A stretch of DNA of 64,000 nt from Microbispora bryophytorum (GCF_006874465.1 NZ_VIRL01000002.1:452092-516091); one strand, 5' to 3'. Shown: positions 30,486 to 41,264, counted from the first letter of the stretch. The notes: generated by a model from the letters alone, not told the origin. A program made the numbers and translations.

Positions 30486-32279
30486 CTACTTGACGTAGAT
30501 GCCGAGCGCCGACTGCTCGCCCGTGATGGGGTCGAACTTGACCCCGCCGAGGCCGGAGCCGTACAGGCCGAAGTACGTCTGGTAGAACTCGGGCACGATC
30601 GCGGCCTGGTCCATGATCTGCCGGTCGATCGCGGCCCACGCCTTGCCCGCCTCGGTGGCGTCGGCGATCGCGTTGGCCTTGTCGATGGCGTCGTTGATCT
30701 CGGGCAGGTTGAGGTGCGTGTAGTTCGGCGCGTTGTCCGCGATCAGGCGGCCGTCGTACTGCGGCTGGATCGCGGTCGAGCCGGTCGGCCAGTCGGCCGC
30801 CCAGCCGCCCCAGTAGATGTCGTACTTGTTGTCCACCGGGCCGATGGCGTCATAGTAGGTGCCCGCGTTCAGCGGCTTGCCCACCACCTTGAAGCCGGCC
30901 TTGCCGAGCGCCTCCTTGATGGCGACGGTGACCTTCTCCTGGACCGGCGTCTGGTTGTAGGCGTAGACCACGGTCGGGTTCGGGTCACCCGACTTGGCGA
31001 GCAGCGCCTTGGCCGCCTCGGGGTCGCCCTCGGGCTTGGCCAGCTTGTTGTACAGGTCGAACGCCTCGTAGCCGAGCACCGTCGGGCTCATCACCGTCGT
31101 GGCGATCTTACCGATGGAGATCTCGCCGCCCTGGAGCTGCTGGATCTGCTTGGACGGCCAGGCCGTGATGATGGCCTTGCGGACGTTGACGTCGGTGATC
31201 CGCTTGGTGTTGATGTTGTAGAAGGTCGTGAACGGCGTCAGGCCCTGCAGCGACCGCTTCATCAGCTCGGAGTCGTTCAGCACCTCCTGGGTGCGCTCGG
31301 GCGCGACCGGGTTGTGGAAGGTGAACGCCTGCTTGTCGTTGCCGGTGTCGGCCATGAAGCGCTCGGTGGTCTGCTGGGACTGGAGACCGAACTCCATGTG
31401 GAACTTGTCCGGGTACGCGTGCCGGATGGGGTCGGTCTTCGGGTCCCAGTTCTCGTTGCGCTCCAGGTCCAGCGACTTGTCCGTGATGTGGCTCACGATC
31501 TTGTAGGGACCCGAGGAGAACGGCTGCTTGTCGTACTTCTGCTTCGTGTCCTGCGCCTTGGGCACGGCGCCGTAGCCGGTCATGGCCACGGTGAAGTTGA
31601 AGTCCGGGTGCTCCGCGTTGAGGTGGAAGACCACCGTCTTGTCGTCCGGAGTCTCGATCGTGTCGAGCTCCTTGCCGTCGTAGGGGCCCTTGTACTGGTC
31701 GCGGAACGGCTTCTTCGCGTCCGGCACCAGCCAGGTCTCGGCGTAGTCCGGGCCCTCGGTGATGAAGTCGGCGAACAGGCGCTCGAAGCTGTACTTGATG
31801 TCAGCGGAGGTGATCGGCGTGCCGTCCTGCCACTTCAGGCCGTCCTTGAGCGTGAACTTCCACGTCTTGCCGCCGTCGGTGGTGGTGCCGGTGTCGGTGG
31901 CCAGGTCGCCGACGAGCTTGATGTTGCCCGCGTCGTCCTCCTTGTAGTTCGTGAGCTGCCGGGTGAACAGCGACGAAACCGAGGAGTTGTAGTTCAGGTA
32001 GACCCGGCCCGGGTCGAGGTGGCTGAAGTCGTCACGGTCGATCATGTAGGCCGTGCCGCCGGGCTTGGCGCCGGCCACCTCGGGGGCGGGGCCGGTGGAG
32101 TCGGCCGCGGTCCCGACCGAGATGGCGCTGACGGCCTTGTTCTCCAGCGGCTTCTGGGAGGCGCCCCCCGCGCTCTGGGGCGCTCCGCCCCCTCCGCCCT
32201 TGGCGCAGCCGGCCAGGGCCAGCGCGCCCGCCGCGAGCACGGCCGTCATCGAGGCGATCCGCCTGCTGTGCGATCTCAT
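30486..32279 (-). CDS. Peptide ABC transporter substrate-binding lipoprotein
   Basis: The 597-residue extracytoplasmic binding protein of the SBP_bac_5 family starts with a lipoprotein signal peptide with lipobox LAGC (Cys near residue 25) and a glycine-rich linker. The mature part shows FSHLDPGRVYLNYNSSV and the family motif for two-lobed peptide binders. It captures oligopeptides or related solutes for the permease pair. It is separated from the downstream permease by a strong hairpin, suggesting higher expression than the rest of the operon. The exact substrate cannot be told. Confidence 0.93.
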   Translation of the reverse strand: MRSHSRRIASMTAVLAAGALALAGCAKGGGGGAPQSAGGASQKPLENKAVSAISVGTAADSTGPAPEVAGAKPGGTAYMIDRDDFSHLDPGRVYLNYNSSVSSLFTRQLTNYKEDDAGNIKLVGDLATDTGTTTDGGKTWKFTLKDGLKWQDGTPITSADIKYSFERLFADFITEGPDYAETWLVPDAKKPFRDQYKGPYDGKELDTIETPDDKTVVFHLNAEHPDFNFTVAMTGYGAVPKAQDTKQKYDKQPFSSGPYKIVSHITDKSLDLERNENWDPKTDPIRHAYPDKFHMEFGLQSQQTTERFMADTGNDKQAFTFHNPVAPERTQEVLNDSELMKRSLQGLTPFTTFYNINTKRITDVNVRKAIITAWPSKQIQQLQGGEISIGKIATTVMSPTVLGYEAFDLYNKLAKPEGDPEAAKALLAKSGDPNPTVVYAYNQTPVQEKVTVAIKEALGKAGFKVVGKPLNAGTYYDAIGPVDNKYDIYWGGWAADWPTGSTAIQPQYDGRLIADNAPNYTHLNLPEINDAIDKANAIADATEAGKAWAAIDRQIMDQAAIVPEFYQTYFGLYGSGLGGVKFDPITGEQSALGIYVK

Positions 32280-32311
32280 GTGGTCCTTCCTATGGGGGAG
32301 AGCGCGTGTGG

Positions 32312-33331
32312 TCAGCGCTTTGTCTTGGGGTCGAAGGCGTCGCGGATGGAGTCCCCGAGCAGGTTGAAGGCGACGACGAAGATCAGCATCGACACGCCGG
32401 GGAACAGGAGGTAGGTCACGTCGGAGTGGTAGACGTTCGCGCCCACCTGGAACATCCGGCCCCAGTCGGGGGTGGGTTCGGTCATGCCGACGCCGAGGAA
32501 GCCCAGGCCCGCCTCCGCGCCGACGTACAGCGGGAGCGCGAGTGTGGCCTGGATGATGATCGGCGTCCAGAGGTTGGGCAGCAGCTCCTTGAAGATCACC
32601 CGTGCCGGCGACGCACCGGTGACGCGGGCGGCCTCCACGAACTCACGAGCCCGCAGCGACAGCACCTGGGAGCGCAGCAGGCGGGCGATCGTGGCCCAGC
32701 CGAGGACGGTGAGGACGACGCAGATGGACACGTATCGCAGCCAGACCGGCGTCTCCTCCTCGGGCAGCACGAACGCCGCCTCGACCACGGGGAGGAAGAC
32801 GATCAGGAAGAGCTGCGAGGGGAAGGCGAGCAGCGTGTCGATGACCCGCCCGATCACGTAGTCGGTCTTGCCGCCGATGTAGCCCGAGGTGATGCCCATC
32901 GTGATGCCGACGATCGTGGAAACGACGGTCACGATCATCGCGATACTCAGCGAGGTGCGGATGCCGTACACGAGCTGCGTGAACACGTCGCGGCCCAGGC
33001 CCGGCTCAAGGCCGAACCAGAAGTCGCCGCTCACGCCGCCGTTGGGCGCGATCGGGTAGCCGAAATCGTTGAGCAGACCTGGCTGGTTCTGGCCGTAGGT
33101 CGTGTACGGATCCTTGCCGTACAGCGCCGCGATCACGGGAGCCAGCAGCGCGATCAGGAAGAAGGCGATCACGATGATCGCCGAGGCCATGCCCGTCTTG
33201 TCGCGCCGGAAACGGCGCCACATGAGCTGGCCGGGCGAGCGGCCGACGACGGCGGGACCGGAACCGGCCGTGGCCGCGGTGTCCGCGGACTCCGCGGCGG
33301 CGTCGGTCGCGGTCGAAGGGGGGAACGTCAT
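32312..33331 (-). CDS. Peptide ABC transporter permease (DppC type)
   Basis: This 339-residue membrane protein is the first gene of the operon. A 35-residue Ala/Thr-rich cytoplasmic tail precedes the DppC core: RRFRRDKTGMASAIIVIAFF helix 1, about six helices in total, and the ATPase-contact loop AREFVEAARVTGASPARVIFKELLPN. The DPKTKR C-terminus is typical. The operon order DppC-binding protein-DppB-DppD-DppF differs from the commoner binding protein-first order. Confidence 0.93.
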   Translation of the reverse strand: MTFPPSTATDAAAESADTAATAGSGPAVVGRSPGQLMWRRFRRDKTGMASAIIVIAFFLIALLAPVIAALYGKDPYTTYGQNQPGLLNDFGYPIAPNGGVSGDFWFGLEPGLGRDVFTQLVYGIRTSLSIAMIVTVVSTIVGITMGITSGYIGGKTDYVIGRVIDTLLAFPSQLFLIVFLPVVEAAFVLPEEETPVWLRYVSICVVLTVLGWATIARLLRSQVLSLRAREFVEAARVTGASPARVIFKELLPNLWTPIIIQATLALPLYVGAEAGLGFLGVGMTEPTPDWGRMFQVGANVYHSDVTYLLFPGVSMLIFVVAFNLLGDSIRDAFDPKTKR

Positions 33332-33376
33332 GGTGCGGTGCTCCCGGATGGACCATTAACGATCGGAAGAGATCCG

Positions 33377-33382
33377 ACTATA
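33377..33382 (-). promoter_or_regulatory. -10 box of the peptide transporter operon
   Basis: TATAGT on the minus strand predicts a start near 33370 and a 39-base leader with GGGAG before the ATG at 33331. No convincing -35 is seen. Confidence 0.4.
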
Positions 33383-33526
33383 GGGAACCCTGGCAACTAA
33401 TTTTGCAGGGGTCAATCACTTGAGGCGGGCAGTTCGCCACTTGCTTGCTTCGTTGTGCAAAGTAAATCACCTTGTGTCCTGCGACTGCATTGACCTCGGT
33501 ATACGCGGCAGGGAACACTCCTTATT

Positions 33527-33562
33527 ACACAAATGCTTTTGTGTCACAGCTTTGTGACACAA
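33527..33562. promoter_or_regulatory. Two overlapping palindromes, probable operators
   Basis: ACACAAA (33527-33533) pairs with TTTGTGT (33538-33544). Overlapping it, TTGTGTCACA (33539-33548) pairs with TGTGACACAA (33553-33562) across 4 bases. Dyad symmetry of this quality suggests a dimeric regulator's binding sites. They lie about 145 bp upstream of the peptide-transporter -10 and about 90 bp before the rib -10, so either operon could be the target. No regulator gene is adjacent. Confidence 0.6.
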
Positions 33563-33652
33563 CCCGCACACGCCTGAGACCAAACCGGATCGGGAAACCT
33601 GTGTGCCGCAGATCACCACAATCCCGCCCTACGGCCACGAGTCGGGCGCGGC

Positions 33653-33658
33653 TACACT
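33653..33658 (+). promoter_or_regulatory. -10 box of the riboflavin operon
   Basis: TACACT would place the transcript start near 33665, ten bases before the riboswitch P1 stem, which is the expected geometry. The -35 region is weak. Confidence 0.45.
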
Positions 33659-33674
33659 GACGGGTAGCAGAGCA

Positions 33675-33822
33675 GCGTGCTCCGGGGTCGGTGTAATTCC
33701 GAACCGGCGGTGACACCCCTGTCTTCAGGGGTGACAGTCCGCGACCCGGCCGAAGCCATCGGCCGGTGGACCTGGTGAGATTCCAGGACCGACGGTGAAA
33801 GTCCGGATGGGAGGAAGCGCGC
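33675..33822 (+). promoter_or_regulatory. FMN riboswitch (RFN element)
   Basis: The conserved RFN core is clear: GGGGTCGGTGTAATTCCGAA and CCGGCGGT near 33683-33711, AGTCCGCGACC, then CCTGGTGAGATTCCAGGACC and GACGGTGAAAGTCCGGATGG up to about 33810. A P1 closing stem pairs GCGTGC (33675-33680) with GCGCGC (33817-33822). FMN binding would switch off expression of the ribD operon beginning 135 bases downstream. Confidence 0.95.
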
Positions 33823-33956
33823 GAGCGGGTGGCCGTGGTGCCGCCGGACGGCCGTGTGGCCGCACCGGCAGCGAGGCCGTCCGTGCAGGTGATGCGAGGC
33901 CGCATCCCGAACGATCCCCGGGGCCCGCCGTAGACAACGGCGAGAGGAAGACCGGG

Positions 33957-35207
33957 GTGACCTCAGGGGACATCCTTCACATGCGGCGCGCGATCGCGCT
34001 CGCCGCCCGGGGCCTGGGCGGCACCAGCCCCAATCCCGTCGTCGGCTGTGTGATCCTCGACCCGTCGGGCGAGGTCGCGGGGGAGGGCTTCCACGCCTAC
34101 GCCGGCGGCCCGCACGCCGAGGTCGTGGCGCTGCGCGAGGCCGGCGAGCGAGCCAGGGGCGGCACGGCTTACGTGACGCTGGAGCCGTGCAACCACACCG
34201 GCAGGACCGGCCCCTGCTCCGGCGCCCTCCTGGAGGCGGGCGTGGCCCGGGTCGTCGTCGCCGTCTCCGATCCCAACCCGAAGGCCGCGGGCGGCGCGGC
34301 CGTTCTGCGGCGGCACGGCGTCGTGGTGGACGAGGGCGTGCTGGCCGCCGAGGCCGAGGAGGTCAACGCCGCCTGGCTGACCTCCGTGCGGGCCCGCAGG
34401 CCGCATGTGACCTGGAAGTTCGCCGCCACCGTGGACGGCCGCTCGGCGGCCGAGGACGGCACGAGTCAGTGGATCACCTCGCCAGAGGCCAGGGCCGACG
34501 TGCACCGCCTGCGGGCCGAGAGCGACGCCGTCGTCGCGGGAATCGGCACCGTGCTGGCCGACGACCCCCGGCTGACCGTCCGGCTGACCGCCGGGCTCAC
34601 AGCCGGGCTCACCGCCGGCGTCCCCGCCCCCTCACGCGCGGCGCCCGTGCTGCGTGTGGTCGTGGATTCGGGCGCCCGCACCCCGGCCGCCGCCCGTGTT
34701 CTGGACGGCGAGGCGCCGACGCTGGTCGCCGTGGCCGAGGACGCGGCCGTGCCCGCCCACCTGTCCCCCCACGCCGTACGGCTCCCGCGCGTCCCCGGCG
34801 GGATCGACCTGCGCGCCCTCCTGGCCGAGCTGCACGACAGGCAGGTCGTGAGCGTGCTGATCGAAGGCGGGCCCACCCTCGCCGGCGCCTTCCTCCGTGA
34901 GGGCCTGGTCGACCGGGTCGTCGGCTACCTCGCCCCGGCGCTGCTGGGGGCGGGGGCGGCCGCGCTCGGCCCCGCGGGCGTCTCGACGATCACCGAGATC
35001 CACCGGCTGGAGTTCGCCGAAGTCACTCCCGTCGGGCCGGACCTCAAGCTGGTCCTGCGTCCGAAGTCCCCTGTGTCGTCAACCCCGGTGCCGCCGCACC
35101 CTGCTTCATCGCACCCCGTGCCGCCACCCCCTGTGTCCTCCACCCCCGGGTCTCCCGCCCCTGTGCCTTCGGAGTCCTCCGGCCCGCAGTCCCCTAAGGA
35201 GAGCTGA
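33957..35207 (+). CDS. ribD: Bifunctional pyrimidine deaminase/reductase of riboflavin synthesis
   Basis: The 416-residue enzyme carries out deamination and reduction of the pyrimidine intermediate. The N-terminal deaminase has the zinc motifs PHAEVVAL and PCNHTGRTGPC; the C-terminal reductase holds the NADPH-binding WKFAATVDGR and GPTLAGAFL segments. The GTG at 33957 is preceded by GAGAGGAAG. A short repeat (GLTAGLTAG) interrupts the reductase near residue 220, and the last 45 residues are a Pro/Ser-rich repeat tail. First gene after the FMN riboswitch; its stop abuts the ribE ATG. Confidence 0.94.
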   Translation: MTSGDILHMRRAIALAARGLGGTSPNPVVGCVILDPSGEVAGEGFHAYAGGPHAEVVALREAGERARGGTAYVTLEPCNHTGRTGPCSGALLEAGVARVVVAVSDPNPKAAGGAAVLRRHGVVVDEGVLAAEAEEVNAAWLTSVRARRPHVTWKFAATVDGRSAAEDGTSQWITSPEARADVHRLRAESDAVVAGIGTVLADDPRLTVRLTAGLTAGLTAGVPAPSRAAPVLRVVVDSGARTPAAARVLDGEAPTLVAVAEDAAVPAHLSPHAVRLPRVPGGIDLRALLAELHDRQVVSVLIEGGPTLAGAFLREGLVDRVVGYLAPALLGAGAAALGPAGVSTITEIHRLEFAEVTPVGPDLKLVLRPKSPVSSTPVPPHPASSHPVPPPPVSSTPGSPAPVPSESSGPQSPKES

Positions 35208-35816
35208 ATGTTCACCGGAATCGTCGAGGAGCTCGGCGAGGTCGTGGCACTCGAGGCGCAGGGCGACTCCGCGCGCCTCACGGTGCGCGGCGCGGTCGTC
35301 ACGGCCGACGCCGGGCACGGCGACTCGATCGCCGTCAACGGCGTCTGCCTCACCGTCGCCGGCGCCGAGGCGGACTCCTTCACCGCCGACGTGATGAAGG
35401 AGACCCTCGACCGGTCCTCGCTCGGGGCCCTGCGCCCCGGCTCACGGGTCAACCTGGAGCGCGCCGTACGGGCCGACCAGCGGCTCGGAGGGCACATCGT
35501 GCAGGGCCACGTCGACGGGACCGGGCAGGTGCTGTCGCGCGAGCCCGGGGAGCACTGGGAGGTCGTGCGGTTCTCGCTGCCCGCGAACCTCGCCCGGTAC
35601 GTCGTGGAGAAGGGCTCGATCGCGGTGGACGGCGTCAGCCTCACCGTGGCCGGCGTGACGGACGACTCCTTGTCCGTCAGCCTGATCCCCACCACCCTCG
35701 AACTCACCACGCTCGGCCGCAAGCAGCCGGGCGAGCCGGTCAACCTCGAGGTGGACGTGATCGCCAAGTACGTCGAGAAGCTCACCGCGGCGACCGCCAG
35801 GGGAGCCTCGGCATGA
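35208..35816 (+). CDS. ribE: Riboflavin synthase alpha subunit
   Basis: The 202-residue enzyme dismutates two lumazines to riboflavin. It consists of two related barrels, each with a GVCLTV/GVSLTV motif and a GHIVQGHVDGTG-type segment, and begins with the family MFTGIVEELG. The ATG follows the ribD stop directly, with AAGGAGAG upstream. Confidence 0.97.
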   Translation: MFTGIVEELGEVVALEAQGDSARLTVRGAVVTADAGHGDSIAVNGVCLTVAGAEADSFTADVMKETLDRSSLGALRPGSRVNLERAVRADQRLGGHIVQGHVDGTGQVLSREPGEHWEVVRFSLPANLARYVVEKGSIAVDGVSLTVAGVTDDSLSVSLIPTTLELTTLGRKQPGEPVNLEVDVIAKYVEKLTAATARGASA

Positions 35817-35856
35817 GCGAGCGTAGCGAGCGAATCAATAGGCACAGCGTCTGGCG

Positions 35857-35892
35857 CATGCCACTCCGAGCCGAAGGCGAGGAGGTGGCATG
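35857..35892 (+). promoter_or_regulatory. Hairpin masking the ribM ribosome-binding site and start codon
   Basis: CATGCCACTCC (35857-35867) pairs with GGAGGTGGCATG (35881-35892), one base bulged, over a 13-base loop. The right arm contains the ribM Shine-Dalgarno GGAGG and its ATG. Translation of ribM would therefore need the structure to open. Just upstream, at 35817-35836, is a GCGAGCGTAGCGAGCG palindromic motif. Confidence 0.6.
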
Positions 35893-36521
35893 AGCTGGAC
35901 CGACGCGGCGGCCTTCTACGCGTTCGGCAAGCCCGTGCTGTGGACCGACCTGGTGGGCAACGTGTGCGCGCTGGGCACGGTCTGGCTCGCGATCAGGAGG
36001 ACGATCTGGACCTGGCCGGTGCAGTTACTCGGGTCGGCGCTGCTGTTCGTGGCGTCGGTCAGCGCGCACATCACCGGCAACGCGCTCAAGCAGGCGCTGT
36101 TCGGCGTCCTGGCGGTCTACGGCTGGGTGAGGTGGACGCGCGGCATGCGCGGCGGCGCGGAGCTGCCGATCCGCTCGGCGCGCGTCCGGGAGCGCGTGGC
36201 GCTCGTCAGCGTCATGATCGCCGGGACGGTCGCGGTCGCGCTGCTGTTCGTCCTCCTCAACTCCCGGGGCTGGAAGATCTCCTGGGCGCCGTGGCCCGAC
36301 GCGTACATCTTCGTCGGCAGCGCGGTCGCCACCTGGGCGCAGGGCAGAGCCCTGGTCGACTTCTGGATCATCTGGGTCGCCGTGGACCTCGTGGGGGTTC
36401 CGCTGGCGTTCAACTCCGGGCTCGTGGTTTCCGGCCTGGTCTACGGAGTGTTCTTCGTGATGGTGTTGATCGGGTTCCGCGGCTGGCTGCGGCAGTCGCG
36501 CGAGTTGCGGGCGGTGACCGC

Positions 36522-36525
<4 letters not shown>
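35890..36525 (+). CDS. ribM: Riboflavin transporter, PnuC-like (RibM)
   Basis: The 211-residue membrane protein has about six to seven helices and PnuC-family features ([10 protein letters not shown]). PnuC-like genes inside riboswitch-controlled rib operons of actinobacteria, such as S. davawensis RibM and corynebacterial PnuX, import riboflavin. Its place between ribE and ribBA matches the ribE-ribM-ribA-ribH order. It overlaps ribBA by 4 bp (GTGA), and its start is hidden in a hairpin. Confidence 0.88.
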
Positions 36526-38319
<1,794 letters not shown>

Positions 38320-38320
38320 C

Positions 38321-38380
38321 CGCAGCCCTCGCATCCGCAGCCCTCGCATCCGCGGCCCACGCACACGCAGCCCTCGCATC
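38321..38380. repeat. 15-bp tandem repeat, four units, after ribH
   Basis: Units of 15 bp (CGCAGCCCTCGCATC) start at 38321, 38336 and 38366, with a degenerate unit at 38351. The remaining gap to 38491 holds a TGATCTCGCAGT piece at 38411-38422 that resembles the 21-bp element seen at 26964-27261, then a CCCGCGG/CCGCGGG hairpin (38428-38443). Confidence 0.8.
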
Positions 38381-38491
38381 CGCAGCGCCGAGCCGGGAAG
38401 ACTTGATTGGTGATCTCGCAGTATCCGCCCGCGGCCCCGCGGGCCCGGCACGCCGTACGCCCCCGCGCCGTGTCCACTCGCGGGGGCCGTC

Positions 38492-38941
38492 ATGCCTGAG
38501 AGCACGCCTCCGCTGCCGGTCACCTGGCGTCCCCGCATCACGACGATCATGGCGTACGGCATGGCGGCGGTGATGGTGATCGGCTCGGTCCTGCTGGCCG
38601 TCGGCCTGCCGGAGCAGTTCAAGCTCCCCGACCGGCTGGGCATGGTCGCCTTCGGCCTGGCGGTGGCGTGCGTGCTGCACCTGCTCGGCCGCCTGCGGGT
38701 GCGGGCGGACGAGCAGGGGATCACGGTCGTGAACCCCCTGCGGGTCCACCGCTTCGAGTGGGCCGAGGTGCTGGACGTCACCATGGTGGAGGGCGACCCC
38801 TGGCCCAAGCTGGACCTCGCCAACGGGCTCAGCCTGGGCGCGATGGGCATCCAGAGCACCGAGCGGGAACGATCGCGACGGGCGGTGGCCCAGCTCACCG
38901 CCCTCATCCGCGAGCACGGCGAGGCCCCCGACCGCCTGTGA
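38492..38941 (+). CDS. PH domain-containing membrane protein
   Basis: The 149-residue protein has two transmembrane helices (about 20-40 and 48-66) followed by a small beta-rich domain (RVRADEQGITVVNPLRVHRFEWAEV) typical of bacterial PH-like domains (bPH6/DUF2581 kind). Such genes often follow ribH in actinomycetes, but no role in riboflavin metabolism is established. Start ATG at 38492; Shine-Dalgarno weak. Confidence 0.82.
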   Translation: MPESTPPLPVTWRPRITTIMAYGMAAVMVIGSVLLAVGLPEQFKLPDRLGMVAFGLAVACVLHLLGRLRVRADEQGITVVNPLRVHRFEWAEVLDVTMVEGDPWPKLDLANGLSLGAMGIQSTERERSRRAVAQLTALIREHGEAPDRL

Positions 38942-38985
38942 CGCGGCGGGGGCGGCCGGGGCGGCACGGGTGGCCAGGGCGGCAC

Positions 38986-39051
38986 GGCACCGACACGGCA
39001 CCGACACGGCACCGACGCGGCACCGACGCGGCACCGAGATGGCACCGACGC
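38986..39051. repeat. 11-bp tandem repeat, six units
   Basis: Six 11-bp units with core GGCACCGACRC start at 38986, 38997, 39008, 39019, 39030 and 39041. They fill the gap between the PH protein and the 3' end of ssuD. The unit length is not a multiple of three. Confidence 0.85.
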
Positions 39052-39078
39052 GGTGCGCGCGGGTGCCCCGGTGCGCCG

Positions 39079-40272
39079 TCAGGCGCTCAGCCGTACCGGA
39101 TCGCCGGCGCCGAGCAGGCCCCGCCGGCGCAGCTCGGGCAGCACGCCCTCACCGAACCAGAAGGCCTCCTCCAGGTGCGGGTATCCGGACAGGACGAACT
39201 CCTCCACGCCGAGTGAGGCGTACTCCTCGACGAGGTCGGCGACCTCCGCGTGGCTGCCGACGAGCGCGGTGCCCGCGCCGCCCCGCACCAGGCCGACCCC
39301 CGCCCACAGCCCGGGGTGGATCTCCAGGTCCCTGACCCTGCCGCCGTTGCGGCCCCCGTTGAGGTTCCCGTCGCGGCCGTCGTTGAGGTTCCCGTTGCGG
39401 CTCCCGTGGAAGCCCTCGTGGAGCGCGAGCATCCGCTGCTGCCCCACCGACTCGCTGCGGGCCAGGACGGCCCGCGCCGACGCGATGTCCTCGGGGGAGA
39501 TCTGGTCGAGCAGCCGCCCGGCCTCCGCCCACGCCTCCTTGGAGGTGTCCCTCGTGATCACGTGCAGGCGGATACCGAAGCGCAGCGTGCGGCCCTCGGC
39601 GGCGGCCAGCTCCCGCATCCAGTCGAGCTTGGCCGCGACCTGGGACGGCGGCTCGCCCCAGGTGAGGTAGACGTCCACGTGCCGGGCGGCGACCGGGCCC
39701 GCGGCGGCCGAGGAGCCGCCGAAGTACAGCTCGGGCACGGGGTCGGGCCGTTCGGCGACCGTCGCCCCCTCGACGTCGTAGTAGGCGCCGGTGAAGTCGA
39801 ACGGCCCGTCCCACGCGCCGCGCACGATCGACAGGAACTCGGCGGTCCGCGCGTACCGCTCGTCCTTGCCCAGGTGGTCGCCGAACCGCCGCTGCTCGGC
39901 CGCCTCCCCGCCGGTCACGACGTTCAGCAGCAGCCGGCCGCCGGAGATCCGCTGGTAGGTGGCGGCCATCTGCGCCGCGAGCGTGGGGGACAGCACCCCG
40001 GGACGGAACGCGACCAGGAACTTCAGCCGGGTCGTCACCTGGGTCAGCGCGGCGGTGACGAGCCAGGCGTCCTCGCAGTAGGTGCCCGTGGGGGTGAGCA
40101 CGGCCTCGAACCCCACCTGCTCGGCCGCGCGGGCCACCTGGGCGAGGTAGTCGATCGTGGGCGGCCGGAACGCGGTGGCCGGAGACCGCCCGTGCGCGCG
40201 GCGCAGGCCGTGCCCGCCGCCGGTTATCGCTCTGCCGTCGCCCGAGGTGGGCAGGAACCAGTGGAATTTCAT
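39079..40272 (-). CDS. ssuD: FMNH2-dependent alkanesulfonate monooxygenase
   Basis: The 397-residue luciferase-like enzyme releases sulfite from alkanesulfonates. The start MKFHWFLPTSGDGR and the segments TGTYCEDAW, LKFLVAFRPG and LLLNVVTGG match SsuD. A repeat-like insert rich in Asn and Gly (NGNLN twice) near residues 290-312 interrupts the usual sequence. It is the last gene of the ssu operon; its start overlaps the ssuA stop as ATGA. A separate flavin reductase would be needed; none is seen nearby. Confidence 0.93.
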   Translation of the reverse strand: MKFHWFLPTSGDGRAITGGGHGLRRAHGRSPATAFRPPTIDYLAQVARAAEQVGFEAVLTPTGTYCEDAWLVTAALTQVTTRLKFLVAFRPGVLSPTLAAQMAATYQRISGGRLLLNVVTGGEAAEQRRFGDHLGKDERYARTAEFLSIVRGAWDGPFDFTGAYYDVEGATVAERPDPVPELYFGGSSAAAGPVAARHVDVYLTWGEPPSQVAAKLDWMRELAAAEGRTLRFGIRLHVITRDTSKEAWAEAGRLLDQISPEDIASARAVLARSESVGQQRMLALHEGFHGSRNGNLNDGRDGNLNGGRNGGRVRDLEIHPGLWAGVGLVRGGAGTALVGSHAEVADLVEEYASLGVEEFVLSGYPHLEEAFWFGEGVLPELRRRGLLGAGDPVRLSA

Positions 40273-41264
40273 TGCTGCGCCTTCCTGACGACGTCGTTGA
40301 AGCGGTCGTCCACGAACTGGGAGAACGTGATGGTGCCCGGCACGAGGCCCTCGGCGGTGAACGCGTCGGCGATCTCCTGTTCCGAGGAGACGACCGACTC
40401 GTCGATCACGACGGGGGTGGCGACGGCGTTGGCCACGGCCGCGTCCGCTACCTCGATCGGCAGGCCGGTCTCCTGCGCCCACACCTGCGCCCACTCGTCC
40501 AGGTGGGTGGCGGCCCAGTTGCGCGCCTTTCCCAGCCGGGTGAGGAAGTCGCCGATCGCGGTTCGCCTGCCCGCGTCGTCGAGCGCGGCGGGAGCGGCGA
40601 CCTGGAAGCCCAGGCCGTTGACGAGGCCCGCGCCGTCGACCAAGAGCCGGGCCTTGTGCTGGATCTCGGCCTGGGAGGTGAAGGGGTCCCAGATGGCCCA
40701 GGCGTCGACGGTGCCGGACGAGAACGCCGCCAGGGCGTCGGCGGGCTGGAGATACTGCGGCTGGATGTCCTTGAAGGTCAGGCCCTCCTTCTTCAGGACC
40801 GCCAGCAGGTGGTAGTGGGCCGAGCTGCCCTTGGCGACCGCGATCTTCTTACCCTTGAGCTGGGCGGGCGAGGTGATCGCGGACCCGCCGGGGACGAGGA
40901 TCGCCGATCCCTTGGCGCTCTGCCGGTACGCCGCCACGATCTTGATCTTCGAGCCGGACGCGGCGGCGAAGACGGGCGGGGTGTTGCCCACGCCGCCGAT
41001 GTCGACCGCGCCCGCGTTGACCGCCTCCAGCAGCGGCGGCCCAGAGGTGAACTGCGACCACGTGATCGCGTAGGAGGTGCCGTCGAGCAGCCCGGCGGCC
41101 TTGAGCAAAGCCTGCGACCCGGCCTTCTGGTCGCCGACCCGGAGAGTGACGCGGTCCGTGGCCTGTCCGTCCTTCCCCCCGGACGCGCCCTGTCCCGTCC
41201 CGGCGCAGGCCGTGGCGGCGGACGCCAGGGCGATCAGCAGCGCGACGAGCGCTCTCCTGGTCAT
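40269..41264 (-). CDS. ssuA: Aliphatic sulfonate ABC transporter substrate-binding lipoprotein
   Basis: The 331-residue binding protein has a lipoprotein signal peptide (lipobox around ATAC, Cys at about 20) and the NMT1/SsuA-like fold with LRVGDQKAG, GGVGNTPPVFAA and DAWAIWDPF motifs. It binds sulfonates outside the cell. The ATG at 41264 overlaps the ssuB stop. The frame stays open upstream but codes for nothing recognisable there. Confidence 0.92.
   Translation of the reverse strand: MTRRALVALLIALASAATACAGTGQGASGGKDGQATDRVTLRVGDQKAGSQALLKAAGLLDGTSYAITWSQFTSGPPLLEAVNAGAVDIGGVGNTPPVFAAASGSKIKIVAAYRQSAKGSAILVPGGSAITSPAQLKGKKIAVAKGSSAHYHLLAVLKKEGLTFKDIQPQYLQPADALAAFSSGTVDAWAIWDPFTSQAEIQHKARLLVDGAGLVNGLGFQVAAPAALDDAGRRTAIGDFLTRLGKARNWAATHLDEWAQVWAQETGLPIEVADAAVANAVATPVVIDESVVSSEQEIADAFTAEGLVPGTITFSQFVDDRFNDVVRKAQQ

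Larger units (their letters stand above)
33332..33674. other. Divergent control region of peptide transporter and rib operon
   Basis: No gene is present in this AT-richer stretch. It holds a minus-strand -10 (TATAGT at 33377-33382), the paired palindromes at 33527-33562, and a plus-strand -10 TACACT (33653-33658) just before the FMN riboswitch. Confidence 0.6.
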
